From positions 35,816 to 99,815 of the forward strand of contig JASANG010003630.1 in the NCBI GenBank assembly GCA_030248215.1: 64,000 nucleotides of DNA, given 5' to 3'. Source of the stretch: Enoplolaimus lenunculus. Lineage: Eukaryota; Nematoda; Enoplea; Enoplida; Thoracostomopsidae. Both the position numbers and the translations under genes were made by a program. Below the pieces are notes generated by a model. It saw nothing but the letters and a program-made list of their open reading frames with translations. It was not told the origin of the DNA and ran no database searches. Numbering within the stretch: the stretch's first letter is position 1; every line of letters starts with the position of its first letter. Shown piece by piece: positions 49,201 through 58,690 of the stretch.

Positions 49201-50796
49201 CCGATTGAAAATTAACGACCAATACGATTAGTTAATCAAACTTGAATTCAATTGGGTTAATCCATATTTTGGTCTCGCATCCAAGGCAGATTGGACGTTC
49301 TATTTTCTGCCGGAACCGGAAGCATACATTCGGTTGCACCCTGTTACATGCCGCTACAAGTTTTTAACTTTGTGTGGCGTTAGTGGGAATACGAATGATA
49401 GATGCCACTAGAGCTGCACTGATTTAGACACATATTTCAACTCTGATACGTACCCTAATATTTTTCGGATCTGTTAAAGTTTTTTTAACCTAAACATATT
49501 ATTTAAACTTTCAAACACAGTGCATCAATTAAAGTTTTCTCCAATTAATGAAATACCCCGGTCGCATTTTTTAACTACTCAGAACAAAAATTTAAATGTG
49601 TTAGGTCACCCGAACACTTGGCAGGCAAAATTTTGTTCAGCGTAGAGTAAAACCCTAAGCCACCTTTGGTGTCCCTTATATATAAGTTAAAATCAATATC
49701 TCAATATACACACCATGGTACAATCGAAGGTCTGCATCGGGCTCCGGCATAAATAGATCTCTGGTTTCGGCTCCAGTAGGACCCAACTCGGTGGTAGGGG
49801 GTTGGCCAACCACAATTTGCTTCAGCAAAAACCCTTGACTTGTCACTTTTAAAGAGCCTGACTTTGGTACGTTGGTTTCGAGGGACCTGGGCAACCCTAA
49901 AGTACGCCCGTGGATAGTATGCTGGGTGAAAAAATTGTAAGATACTGAAGGACCTTGCCACTTTATGACAAAACATTTCTGAAGCAAAAATTGCCAGGTT
50001 GAGGTGACCTTCAGTTTTCATAAAAAATTCTGACGGAGAAGTACGTACCCGGTCTCCCTTTGGATCCGATAGTGGCAAAAGTTATTCAGAAGCCTGCTAC
50101 TTTATGCAGCGGGCACAGTTTAGTGTGTGGAAGGTGTGCGTCAACAAAATTTGGAAATTGATATATGTCCTATTCTCTCCCCTTGCATAGCCACCTCTGG
50201 AAAACTGTTTCCAGCGATACGTGAAAGTACAATGTATAATATGAGGAATGGATCGGCCATATGACTCACCGGGCAAATGTACGGTGGGTCGTTTTGAATT
50301 TGGTCCATTCAAGAAATTAAAATCAATGTTGAGGTGTTGTTGACGTGTATCTAGCCAGCTTTGAAAATTTCACGATTGTTCCCAAATGCTAAGTAGTGGG
50401 TCTGTGTTTATCAGTCGACCCCTCAATGATGTGTTCAGCATTTCAACAGGCAACAAAAACCACAAGCACACAATCCATGACTCTGGATCAACCAATAAAC
50501 TTGAATTCCCCGACAACAATCATCAGCCATCACAGATGTCCACACCTGATCAAGTTAAGTCTCCAGTGTTGTCGAATAATCCACAACTCCTTGAAACGAG
50601 TAATGATCAAGCTTATCACGACTTGAAAACCAATAATTCTAATCCAGAAGACAGTCTGAGTGACGATGTAAAAGTCAGCGTCGATGATGACGTGAATGAA
50701 AACCGAAAACAATGCAATGATGACATGTTAATTGAAGAAAAAGTCACAATTTCAGATGGAGGAATAGTTCCTGTTCTGTCTGAAGCATCTGGATAG
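40262..50796 (+). CDS. DYNC1LI: Cytoplasmic dynein 1 light intermediate chain (complete, 13 exons)
   Basis: Exons: 40262-40308, 41093-41163, 41863-41979, 42431-42727, 43215-43417, 44201-44294, 45191-45326, 46051-46165, 46839-46961, 47631-47732, 48490-48616, 48969-49046, 50450-50796. Phases agree: 1857 nt, about 618 residues (human LIC1: 523). It links dynein to cargo adaptors. Landmarks: N-terminal EEENLW; P-loop-like GDSNSGKN (40-47), where the family has GKT; GIWILDGDHSHY; TKTD (244-247); EKEHHVNDEHFDYIQ; YGASLIYTSVKESRNCDLVYKYI; FIPAGWDNEKKI; and the adaptor-binding helix EVALSEFFKQLLNK (FF at 460-461). A disordered acidic tail follows. Intron 5 (43418-44200) needs a GC donor, GCAAGT. Start ATG has A at -3. 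The final exon's acceptor (cagcatttcaacag) was chosen because it alone joins exon 12 in phase to the long frame; an acceptor 11 or 35 bases upstream would give a shorter tail. Confidence 0.95.
40371..40740. mobile_element. hAT-like miniature element, GGAAACGGA family (right end worn)
   Basis: Begins cagggtgtaaacggat and carries gaaacggaaatggaaaacgg near the left and cggaaacggaaacggaaatgg near the right. The terminal right bases are degraded. Interior words are shared with 29093-29496. Lies in DYNC1LI intron 1. Confidence 0.6.
40928..41059. repeat. 66-bp direct tandem duplication
   Basis: The unit ataatcagctcaattttcg...caaatattgaaatgatatgtc occurs twice in succession with only about one difference (tagctttagc versus tagctttaac), so it is recent. 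It lies in DYNC1LI intron 1 shortly before exon 2. Confidence 0.85.
41567..41833 (+). mobile_element. TTAA-flanked miniature element with tRNA-like core (copy C)
   Basis: TTAA at 41563-41566 and 41834-41837 flanks CCCCTTCTCACATTGAG and ATGTGAGAAAAGG. Near the left is the perfect 16-base palindrome gttgcctataggcaac. The core tagctgagtggtgatgg (A box), cgcctcccactcc (CCC anticodon-like) and gagttcgaatcc (B box) resembles tRNA-Gly(CCC). It is in DYNC1LI intron 2, ending 29 bases before exon 3. Confidence 0.8.
41863..41979 (+). CDS. DYNC1LI: DYNC1LI exon 3: P-loop exon with altered residue
   Basis: The exon completes a Gly codon (G|GA) and gives GDSNSGKNALIAHLRKID, then GGGLEYQYLDVNPDSKD. It aligns with human GEDGAGKTSLIRKIQ and GRGLEYLYLNV. 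The Gly and Lys of the nucleotide-binding loop are present, but the Thr/Ser that normally contacts magnesium is Asn (residue 47). The acceptor lies 29 bases after the right end of a TTAA/tRNA-like element. Confidence 0.85.
43463..43738. mobile_element. Miniature inverted-repeat element in the GC-AG intron of DYNC1LI
   Basis: Left end gagtgcaactcttggggtttcg and right end acgcacccagttgcattctcttg are loosely inverted. The words gttgcgtttttgg and cgcacccag recur near 24600-24650, so it is a dispersed family. The centre has cccctctaaataaagggggg. It starts 45 bases after the GC donor of intron 5. The short frame read through it is not a gene. Confidence 0.5.
44588..44836. mobile_element. GAGTTGA-type miniature element
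   Basis: Left actgtaaactacagtgagttgatta and right taattaactcattggaatttacagt are inverted ends. The interior is a dense array of gagttga/tcaactc words in both orientations. It is built like the GAGTC family but with a different pentamer. Lies in DYNC1LI intron 6. Confidence 0.65.
45058..45129. repeat. TTAGGC-type hexamer array
   Basis: Contains gcttaggattaagcttagg and aaagcttaggcttaggcttag, framed by attactgctattgagtaag and gctaatactaatgttacggc. The frame resembles that of the array at 51294-51346, so hexamers are carried by a short element. Lies in DYNC1LI intron 6. Confidence 0.6.
45741..46002 (-). mobile_element. TTAA-flanked miniature element with tRNA-like core (copy D, inverted)
   Basis: TTAA at 45737-45740 and 46003-46006 flanks CCCTTTCTCACATGAG and TGTGAGAAAAGG. 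The palindrome gttgcctataggcaac and the tRNA-like core are both present, the core reading on the minus strand. In DYNC1LI intron 7, ending 48 bases before exon 8. Confidence 0.8.
47790..48130. mobile_element. hAT-like miniature element, GGAAACGGA family, inverted
   Basis: Contains atgtttccgtttccgtaatag at the left and caatatccggttccgtttcc at the right, with aaaaatttgggttcatccg and the ttttatacttc segment shared with 29093-29496 in reverse. Termini are worn. In DYNC1LI intron 10. Confidence 0.55.
48490..48616 (+). CDS. DYNC1LI: DYNC1LI exon 11: adaptor-binding helix
   Basis: The exon runs from tttcag to a GGT G|GTAAG donor and encodes 42 residues. It contains EVALSEFFKQLLNK, which aligns with the human LIC1 segment GVLANFFNSLLSKK. 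In the family this amphipathic helix docks into activating adaptors of the Hook and BICD types, and the double Phe is the key contact. Both Phe and the following Leu pair are kept, so adaptor binding is probably conserved although the surrounding tail has diverged. Confidence 0.85.
48853..48946. mobile_element. Very short miniature element (about 95 bp)
   Basis: Inverted ends ttagggctaccgtaacaattgtc and gacaaaaacgtgttagggttgccctaa enclose acacaacgttttgtgcc. Related end words occur at 45562-45655 (ggccacccaaacacttggc, gtgaccgtaacacttggc) and 49605-49625. In DYNC1LI intron 11, ending 22 bases before exon 12. Confidence 0.55.
49600..50340. other. GC-richer unexplained block in the last DYNC1LI intron
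   Basis: This part of intron 12 is less AT-rich than the rest of the intron. On the minus strand it holds two overlapping frames of about 100-125 codons with no recognisable domain. It begins with ggtcacccgaacacttggcagg, a word shared with the short elements at 45562 and 48853. It may be an inserted element of unknown class; no function is proposed. Confidence 0.35.
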
Positions 50797-52929
50797 TGTT
50801 ATATAAAACGTCGTATATACTCATACGTACAAGTGTTGCAGCATAATTAGGGAGCGTATACAGAGAATAGAAGGATGTATCTATAGCCGAAAATTACAAA
50901 CTCGAAAACGTTTTTCTTATTTGTTACGCTCGTTCTCAAAAATTGTTTGACTTGTTTGTCTTTACATGGAATGTAATCGTGGCTACATTCCAGCCATGAA
51001 TTTGCAGCTTTAATTTGTATGTACAATTATTGTCTGAAAACATTCACAAAACTTGCAGCTGCAAGCTTTCGTTCAAATGTTGTACGCGTGAATTTTCAGA
51101 AATGTATTCTATCAAATAGCGATTCTTTTAAATCGATTCAATCGCTTAAAACCACAAATCAGAATGATTAAGCGTAAAATTATGGAAAAACAGCGCGAAT
51201 CCATGGTTTGGCCCATGTAAAAATCAGAGGTGAAACGTTTTTCTGTGGGACCACAGTAGAGTAGGGTTAAGCTTTGAAGTAATTTTTTGATAAGGCTTAG
51301 GCTAAGGCTTAGGCTTAAATATATGCTTATTACGCTTAGACTTAGTAATATATTCATACAACTGCTACGGCTGTGTTCAATACAATGCCTAAGATTTTCA
51401 AACGACAGGCTCAACCGAAAAACGGGCAACAGTATTTGTTAGTATGTTTTTGAAAAATATTTTTAAAAGATCGAACTGCAACTTTTTAGCTGTTTTTCAA
51501 TTTTAGTTGCCGTTAAAATTTTTGCAACTAAACTTGGCTGCCGATGGTTTTTCTTACGGGTTAGGAGCATCGGCTTTTTTCCGAAAATCCTGGTAAATTT
51601 GTTGAATTTGTTTTCAATTTCAGACAAATTTATTCGACCAATATTGAAAAACTGAATCATTTTGCATTATAATGAAGTTTTAAACCATAAAATGCGTTTC
51701 ATCCCGCGTACGGACTCGTCGTTCATTGATAGGCTTGTTTTGTACAAATGAAAATCTAGAAAAAAGTAACAAACAGCTTTTTAGAGGCAATAGAGACAGG
51801 GTAAAACAATCGAGCGAATTTGACGAAGGTGCATAATCTGAACCCCTAGGAACTTAACGAAAACGGGTCTATTCTATAGTTGTCGGCATTTTGAGCATAA
51901 CTTTACCGGTATAAATTTTAAAACGGTTGGAAACTTATGCTCCACAAACTTGAGTTTAAACTGTGCGGATTTGAGAGCATACCACCTACAGTCTATACGC
52001 TTTAGATTTGCAAAATATAAGCCACAACACGGTGGCGGTTTACCTATCAGTGTTTAATGCAACAGAAAAGTTAAAGGGTGTTAACTTTTGAACCACATTT
52101 CCCAGCCTAACACGGTACCGTTGAGCACGCCGCCTAAGAATCTATAAAAAAGACACTTCAGTAAGTTCCTTGGTTTTATGTTCCATATTTACGCCGCGAA
52201 TTCTTTAAAATATTCCACCCTTGTTCGAAAAATATTAATATTGAAAGCAAGAATAAATAATTATGACATTGGCCAATGTTACTTTAAGGGGAGTAACAGT
52301 AGATTAAGCGTATTCCTAACCCTAAGCCTAAGCCTAAGCGTTGCAAAAATGTTCCTAAGCCTAAGTCTAAGCCTAAGCTTAAGCAAAAAATGTAATCTAG
52401 AATCTAAACCTTCTCTTTTATAGAACCACCAGAAACCTGGGTGCCCCTTAAAGTAACATGGCCTATGACATTTAACGTCCCGCAACAAGATTAGGCAATA
52501 AACAATCATCAAGATTGAGTTAACTTGTCGAAAACTGATGAACGTTTGCTCCAAAAATTCATAAATGTGGGCAAGCAAAAAAGGCCTAAAATTCTCGTAT
52601 GACATTTTGATGTATTAAATTGAAATTTCAAGCTAAATTGCATCTATGATAAAAATATAAAACTTTACAAAAATTTTTCTGGAGATATACGCCAGAATCT
52701 TTTAAACATTGTAAAGAAAAAATGGCGGGTGCATCAAAATTTTTAAGATTTGGAATGAATTTCGGAATTTTATTTCATTTTGTAAAATTGCTGATTATCT
52801 ATACAATACAATAGGTTTACTTCTAAAATGTACTTTTAAAATAGCGTACAAGCACATGAAATAGAGCCATTAAATATTGAGGAGTAATAGAAAAACAAGG
52901 TTTAAGTACGAGCTGCAGTAAATGTGAAA
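50797..52929. other. Downstream of DYNC1LI: intergenic with two hexamer arrays
   Basis: TTAGGC-type arrays lie at 51294-51346 (aaggcttaggctaaggcttaggctt) and 52311-52384 (cctaaccctaagcctaagcctaagcg; cctaagcctaagtctaagcc). The left frame of the second, aacagtagattaagcgtattcct, recurs at 27793 and 35334. At 52690-52760 there is a scrap of the GGAAACGGA hAT family (aaaaatggcgggtgcatcaa). No gene is seen. Confidence 0.5.
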
Positions 52930-53249
52930 TCAGAAAGGGTTTAACCGCTTACAGCTGATTCTTTCGGTTATAGAGCAAGTGTTTAGCTAGGCCGACTCTT
53001 TAATAAGTTTTTTAAAATTGTACAAGTTACTCGCGTTTACTAAAGGTGAATTATCTACCGTTTCAGGTAAGGCGTTCCAAATATTTATAATACGGTAAAA
53101 ATAACTACAGCCGAGCATAATTAATCGAGGTTTAGGCTCATAGAGTTTTAAGCTATGACCACAATTGCGTGCATTGTGCGAGACGGTAAAGAGGTTTATG
53201 CTTGTGGTTGCGACATCCTCGTGGATGTATTTAAACAATAGTACAAAAT
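52930..53249 (-). pseudogene. LINE ORF2 C-terminus (3' part of the split CR1/L2-like LINE)
   Basis: A minus-strand frame reads RDFVLLFKYIHEDV, then RNCGHSLKLYEPKPRL, FYRIINIWNALPETVDNSP and NLYNFKKLIKESA, then stop at about 52987. The FxxRxINxWNxLPxxV...FKxxL pattern is the usual end of the reverse transcriptase of CR1/L2-type LINEs. The reverse-transcriptase core is missing between here and 58690, where the 5' part of the element resumes beyond an insertion. Confidence 0.65.
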
Positions 53250-53600
53250 CACGGCGCTAGAGCCACACTCGAATGTTTTACGGACACTCACAATTGGCGT
53301 TACACACCCACAATAGTGTAGATACGGGTTGCTAGAGTCCGCGAAAGAGTGCATTCTTTTATCGGCTTGAGCCTTCTTGGCATTATTAAAAGTTATACCA
53401 CTAGAATTAGATTACTTTCTAGTTCACAAATTTCAATTTTTAGTGATTTCCGCCGAGCCGTTAAGACGTTATAAGGCGGTGAAGCTACAGTCTAAAATCA
53501 GCTTCGAAACAGCGTGAAATTGAACGTTAAAAATAGCGGGAGACAGAACCGAGTCTGGGCTACGGGTGTTAGCCCAGCTCGGCGGGCCGGGACGCGCTAA

Positions 53601-54564
53601 TGCGGGATTCACGTACCCATTTGTGCGTTTGGTACCTGTTTTTTCACCAACCCATAGCAGGTGATAAATACAATCCATGCGTATAGCTAGCTAGCTTCTA
53701 CTTATCCATATGGGTAAGTATCAGGTGTAGCTATGGATTGCTAACCGTTGTTTTGCTACCCATATGGGTTTCTTATGTCTTTTGCACCAACACATATGGA
53801 TAGCAAATTATTAGTTATTTTTTGTAAAAATATTAAACGATAAAAACGTAAAAGACAAATCTAGTGTTCTTCTTGCTGTTACAAGCAAATTTTAAGAAGG
53901 ATTAATACTGCTTTTGTATTATGATAAGGTCCTGGTAAAATACGTCTGTTTTAGGGGATTTCGCAGGCATATTGTGCAGGTAAAAGCTGCCTATACTTTA
54001 AACATTCCGTATAAACAAATTTATGGGATATTTCCTGTTTGCATGCCGTTTCACAAAATTTCGCTCATAACGGACAAGCAAGTCTCACATGCTTGTGTGC
54101 CCCGATTTTCAACAAACAAATTATATACAACTCGTTATCTATAAGCAGTCCTAACTTAAAACAACACCAGGAACCATTGGGACCTACTCGAGTGATTAAT
54201 CCTATGTTTATTTATGGAAATGAAACATCTACCAGAACTGTGGACCCACCCTACACGAAGTTTAAAAGAACAAATACTAGCTATCCAAACAAGCAAAATA
54301 ACACGACAAAACAAACATTTTAAAAAATTTCTGTAGCCACTATTAAAATAAAACCCATATGGGTATCTTGCGGACAAAACCGCAATCCATACGGGGTGTA
54401 ATCAAAATTTTAGAGCTATCCATATGGGTAGCTCGACCGAAAGTACCACTAGCTATGTATTACTAATACTTACCCATATGGGTATCGTGAAAATACTTGT
54501 CACCAAGTATGGGTAAGGTGAAAAAATAGGTACCAAACGCACAAGTAGTAACGTGAACCCCGCA
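53601..54564. mobile_element. Harbinger-like miniature element with CCATATGG palindromes, TAA duplication
   Basis: Ends TGCGGGATTCACGTA...TTTGGTACCTGTTTTTTCACC and GGTGAAAAAATAGGTACCAAAC...ACGTGAACCCCGCA are inverted, with TAA on both sides (53598-53600 and 54565-54567). The related repeat at 58265-58267 is an unoccupied copy of the site with a single TAA. The interior carries several tacccatatgggta palindromes. No intact transposase is seen. The 3-bp TAA duplication fits PIF/Harbinger. Confidence 0.8.
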
Positions 54565-54958
54565 TAAAACTAACTCCAGAGATTTCAAATTGAAGTTGAA
54601 ATCGAAACCTCATAGATTTGCCAGCGAACTGGGTCATTGACCCTTAATTTGAAAATATATTTTCAATAACAACCGTTTAACCCCTTTTTCTGTCAGCACT
54701 GATATAAACCTGGCAGTTGGTATGAATCAATTATACTTGTGCACGAAACATTTATTTTGATGCAGTCTGGCCTATTTGTAAAATGTAAACACAAGAATAA
54801 TACAGACACGATAATTCCAACATTACCTGTCAGGTGTCGATAACAATCAATGCCAGCGTGTAGAGCGCTATAATAATGAGAAACACAATCGCAAGCGCAC
54901 AACGTGCTACAGTAACCAACACAGGGGAAAGGGGTTTTTAGAACACCGTTTGATTGTT

Positions 54959-54977
54959 TTAATACTGGCGGCCGCCG

Positions 54978-55010
<33 letters not shown>

Positions 55011-55762
55011 GGCGGACGGATGTTGACGTCCAGTTGTAGCTCGCTGCCATTGACGGTCCATGGCTGGCTGTTGGTTGAGCGAGGTGGACTGTTTAGCGCA
55101 CCGTTTGCGTTGTTGTTCGCAGCTGAGTGGAAGCTGTGTGCTGACATCGCTGAATTGGGGTGATTGGCCATTGGCAGGTCAGCGCTGTGGAGTGGGTTGC
55201 TTCCGGTGCTGTTGCTGTTGTCCGTTGAGATGACTTGGGCGCTGGCTCGCACTTGTTGCCTAACCGTCGTTGTTGTGTCGTTGGTTTGGTTGCTGCTGGT
55301 TGTGTTGACCTGCGTGAACCGTTGCCGGAATTCCGCCTCCAGTCGGTTAAATTGCCCATGTAGATGCTGTTGCACCGACTTCGACTCTATGCGGTTTTGA
55401 TGGACGACGTCGCTAATGATTGTTAGTTGGGACACGACGTCGCTGATGATCTGTTCTGATTTGGTGTGAATGGCTGTAACCGCGTCGAGTACGCTGGTTT
55501 TGACTCCCTCGAGGCGGCCCTGGGTACTTGTTTCCATCCGAGTGAGCATATCGGACATCATCGTCAACATGGTCTGTTGAGATTGGTCGATAGTCGACAT
55601 TGGGTTGGTTGAGGCCACCGGACCCGCGCTGGTCTGTGGGAACGGAGGCCGGGATTGTAAATTACTACAAATCGTAGTGTTCTGAGTGTCATCAAATGAA
55701 CGGCCCATGTTTACTATAAAGGCCGTTCCAATTTCCCAGGACAGAAATATACCCGGGTGCAC
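54959..55762 (-). other. Open frame of 267 codons inside the LTR-like fossil
   Basis: The predicted protein has a Ser/Thr/Gln-rich start, a helical central part (about residues 65-150, with leucines and valines spaced as in a coiled coil), an Asn/Ser/Thr-rich tail, and a run of 11 Asn from a (AAC)n repeat just before the stop. It looks whole as a frame. It has no recognised domain; a gag-like or ORF1-like structural protein would fit its place in the element, but this is a guess. Confidence 0.4.
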
Positions 55763-55809
55763 ACTTATGCGCTACTGTTTACAAATGCACAGGCAGATAT
55801 ATTTACGTA

Positions 55810-57290
55810 GTATATATCTGTTCCAACTGTCCCAACTGTCTCATCTGTCCCATCTGTCCCGTTTGTCCCATCTGCCCCAGCTGTCCATCTGCCCCAAGTG
55901 TCTCATTTGTCCCATCTGTCCCAAGGGTCCCATCTATCCCAACTGTCCCATCTGTCTCGCTATCGCATCTGTCCCATCTGTCCCAACTGTCCTATCTGTC
56001 CCAACTGTCTTATCTGTCCCAACTGTCCCAACTGTTCCTTCTGTCCCATCTGTCCCAACTGTCCCATTTGTTCCGACTGTCCCATCTGTCCCAACTATGC
56101 CATCTGTCCCATCAGTCCCATCTGGCTCAACTGTCCCAACTGTTTCATCTGTCCCATCTGTCCCAACTGTCCCAACTGTTTCATCTGTCCCGTTTGTCCC
56201 ATCTGGCCCATCTGTCCCATCTGGCTCAACTGTCCCAACTGTTTCATCTGTCCCATCTGTCCCAACTGTTTCATCTGTCCCGTTTGTCCCATCTGCCCAA
56301 GTGTCCCAACTGTCCCATCTGCCTCAAATGTCCCATCTGTCCCAAGTGTCCCAAATGACCCAACTGTCCCAGCTGTCCCAACTGTCCCAGCTGTCCCAAC
56401 TGTCCCAGCTGTCCCAACTGTCCCAGCTGTCCCATCTGTCCCATCTGTCCCATCTGTCCCAACTTTCCCATCTGTCCCAACTGCCCCATCTGTCCCAACT
56501 GTTTCATTTGTCCCATCTATCCCAACTGTCCCATCTGTTCCAACTGTCCCATCTGTCCCATCTGTCTCAACTGTCCCATCTGTCCCGTTTGTCCCATCTG
56601 CCTCAAATGTCCCATCTGTCCCAAATGTCCCAAATGTCCCATCTGTCCCATCTGTCCCATCTGTCCCAACTGTTCCAACTGCCCCAACTGTCCCAGCTCT
56701 CTCATCTGTCCCATTTGTCCCATCTGTCCCAAATGTCCCAACTGTCTCATCTGTCCCAACAGTCCCATCTGTCCCATCTGTCCCAACTGTCCCATCTGAC
56801 CCATCTGTCTCAACTGTCCCATCTGTCCCATCTGTCTTATCTGTCCCAACTGCTCCATCTGACCCAACTGTCCCATTTGTCCCGACTGTCCTATCTGTCC
56901 CAACTGCCCCATCTGTCCCAACTGTCCCATCTCTCCCAACTGTCCCATCTGTCCCGTTTGTCCCAACTGTCCCATCTGTCCCAACTGCCCCATCTGTCCT
57001 AACTGTCCCATTTGCCCGGCTGTCCCATCTGTCCCAACTGTCCCATCTGTCCCAACTGTCCATCTGTCCCGTTTGTCCCAACTGTCCCATCTGTCCCATC
57101 TGTCCCAAGTGTTCCAACTGTCCCATCTGTCCCAACTGTCCCAGCTGTCCCATCTGTCCCAACTGTCCCATCTGTCCATCTGTCCCAACTGTCCCATCTG
57201 TCCCAACTGTCCCAACTGTCCGATCTGTCCAAACTGTCCCATTTGTCCAAACTGTCCCATCTGTGCCAACTGTCCCATCTGTCCAAGTTG
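55810..57290. repeat. Minisatellite of the 9-base unit TGTCCCA[TA]C
   Basis: About 1.48 kb of TGTCCCATC and TGTCCCAAC units, often alternating as 18-mers, with variants such as TGTTTCATC, TGTCCCAAA and TGTCCCGTTTG. Because the unit is a multiple of three and has no stop in any frame, long frames stay open on both strands (SQLSHL, CPICPN and VPSVPT on plus; GTDGTV, DRWDSW and GQMGQL on minus). These are consequences of the repeat, not evidence for genes. It lies within the LTR-like fossil. Confidence 0.9.
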
Positions 57291-58690
57291 AAGGTTGTGA
57301 AAGTATCGTGGTCACCATATAAGTTGTTGGGTTTCTGGCCTGGGTTGGGTACAGAAACACATGGATAACTCCGCCTGTTGAACCTATTTTCAGCAGGGGA
57401 GCCGGCTTTGAGCTTTTTTTACTCGAGTCCAAGAATCACCAGTATAAACCTTCAACTCAGGTTCACAAGGACCAGTAATACTGGTTGTTTATTAAAGCAA
57501 TAACACGAATTATACAATAATGATACAGTAATAATGACAGTAATGGTCCAGCTACGGTATTCTGGGGAATTCGAATTAGCTGGTGGGAAAGCGGGAAAAA
57601 CTACACGAAATTAATTGATAAGGCCGAAGCCGAAATAATTAGTGGTGCCGCTATCCGCGGACTTTTTAACCCAATGATTAGTTAAGCGCTAGTGCGCTAG
57701 TTAAATTGCGATTAAGTATTATCGTACGCGATAAACCTGAATGGAATTGGGTTAAAACCATATATAGGGGCCGTTGAGCCTGCCGCGCGACCGGATGCCT
57801 ATAGCAGGTTCAACGGCTCCGAAACAACACAATACAAAATACTTTTATACGCAATACTTTTTGTAATGACGCAGTCTCTTGTAAACCAATTTAGAAGTTT
57901 TTCAATTCCATCAATACACGGCGCTAGACCCACACACGAATGTTTTACGGACACTCACAATTGCCTTTAGACACCCACAATAGTGTAGATACGGGTTGCT
58001 AGGGTCCGCGAAAGATGGCATACTTTTATCGACTTGAGCCTTTTTGGCATTATTAAAAGATATGTCACTAGAATCAGATTTCTTTGTAGTTCACAGGTCT
58101 CAATTTTTATTGATTTCCGCCGAGCCATTAAGACGTTATAAGGCGTTGAAACTAGTGTGTAAAATCAGCTTCAAAACAGCTTGAAAATGAACGTTAAATA
58201 TAGCGGAAGACAGAGCCGAGTCTGGACTACGGGTGGTAGCCCAGCTCGGCGGGCCGGGACGCGCTAAAACTAACTCCAGAGAATTCAAATTGAAGTGGAA
58301 ATCAAAACCTCATAGATTTGCCAACGAACTGAGTCACTGACCCTTAATTTGAAAATATATTTTCAATAGCAACCGATCAACCCCTTTTTCTGTCAGCACT
58401 GATATAAACCTAGCAGTTGGTGTGAATCAATTATACTTGCGCACGAAACATACATTTTGATGCGGTCTGGCCTGTTTGTAAAATGTAAACACAGGAATAA
58501 TACAGACGCGATAATTTCATCATTGCCGGTCAGGTGTCGATAACAATCAATGCCAGCGCGTTGAGCGCTACAATAATGAGAAATACAGTCCAAAGCGCAC
58601 AACGCAGTACAGTAACCAACACAGGTGAAAGGGGGTTTTAATAACACTGTTGTTGTTATAGTTGTTGTTGTTGTACGGGGGGGGTTTAGC

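Larger units (their letters stand above)
53250..58690 (-). mobile_element. LTR-like fossil inserted in the LINE, carrying a minisatellite
   Basis: The block is bounded by direct repeats: 53250-54955 (which itself contains the Harbinger-like element at 53601-54564) and 57917-58650. The repeats, about 730 bp without that insertion, are roughly 90% alike by eye. Between them, in the minus direction, lie a stretch with an AATAAA-type signal and a ggtgaccacga motif resembling an LTR end and primer site (57800-57300), a 1.5-kb minisatellite, and a 267-codon frame (55762-54959). No protease, reverse transcriptase or integrase was seen, so it is broken or non-autonomous. Moderately old. Family unassigned; LTR is an inference from the direct repeats. 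Confidence 0.45.

Noticed and set aside
50396-50626. 76-codon frame as the last exon of DYNC1LI
   Set aside because: It is in phase with upstream acceptors but has a poor tail composition; the frame ending at 50796 is longer and more protein-like. Kept only as an alternative in a finding.
55686-57432. Frames of 250-470 codons on both strands
   Set aside because: They arise from a nine-base repeat with no stop codons; composition is purely repetitive and there is no conserved domain.
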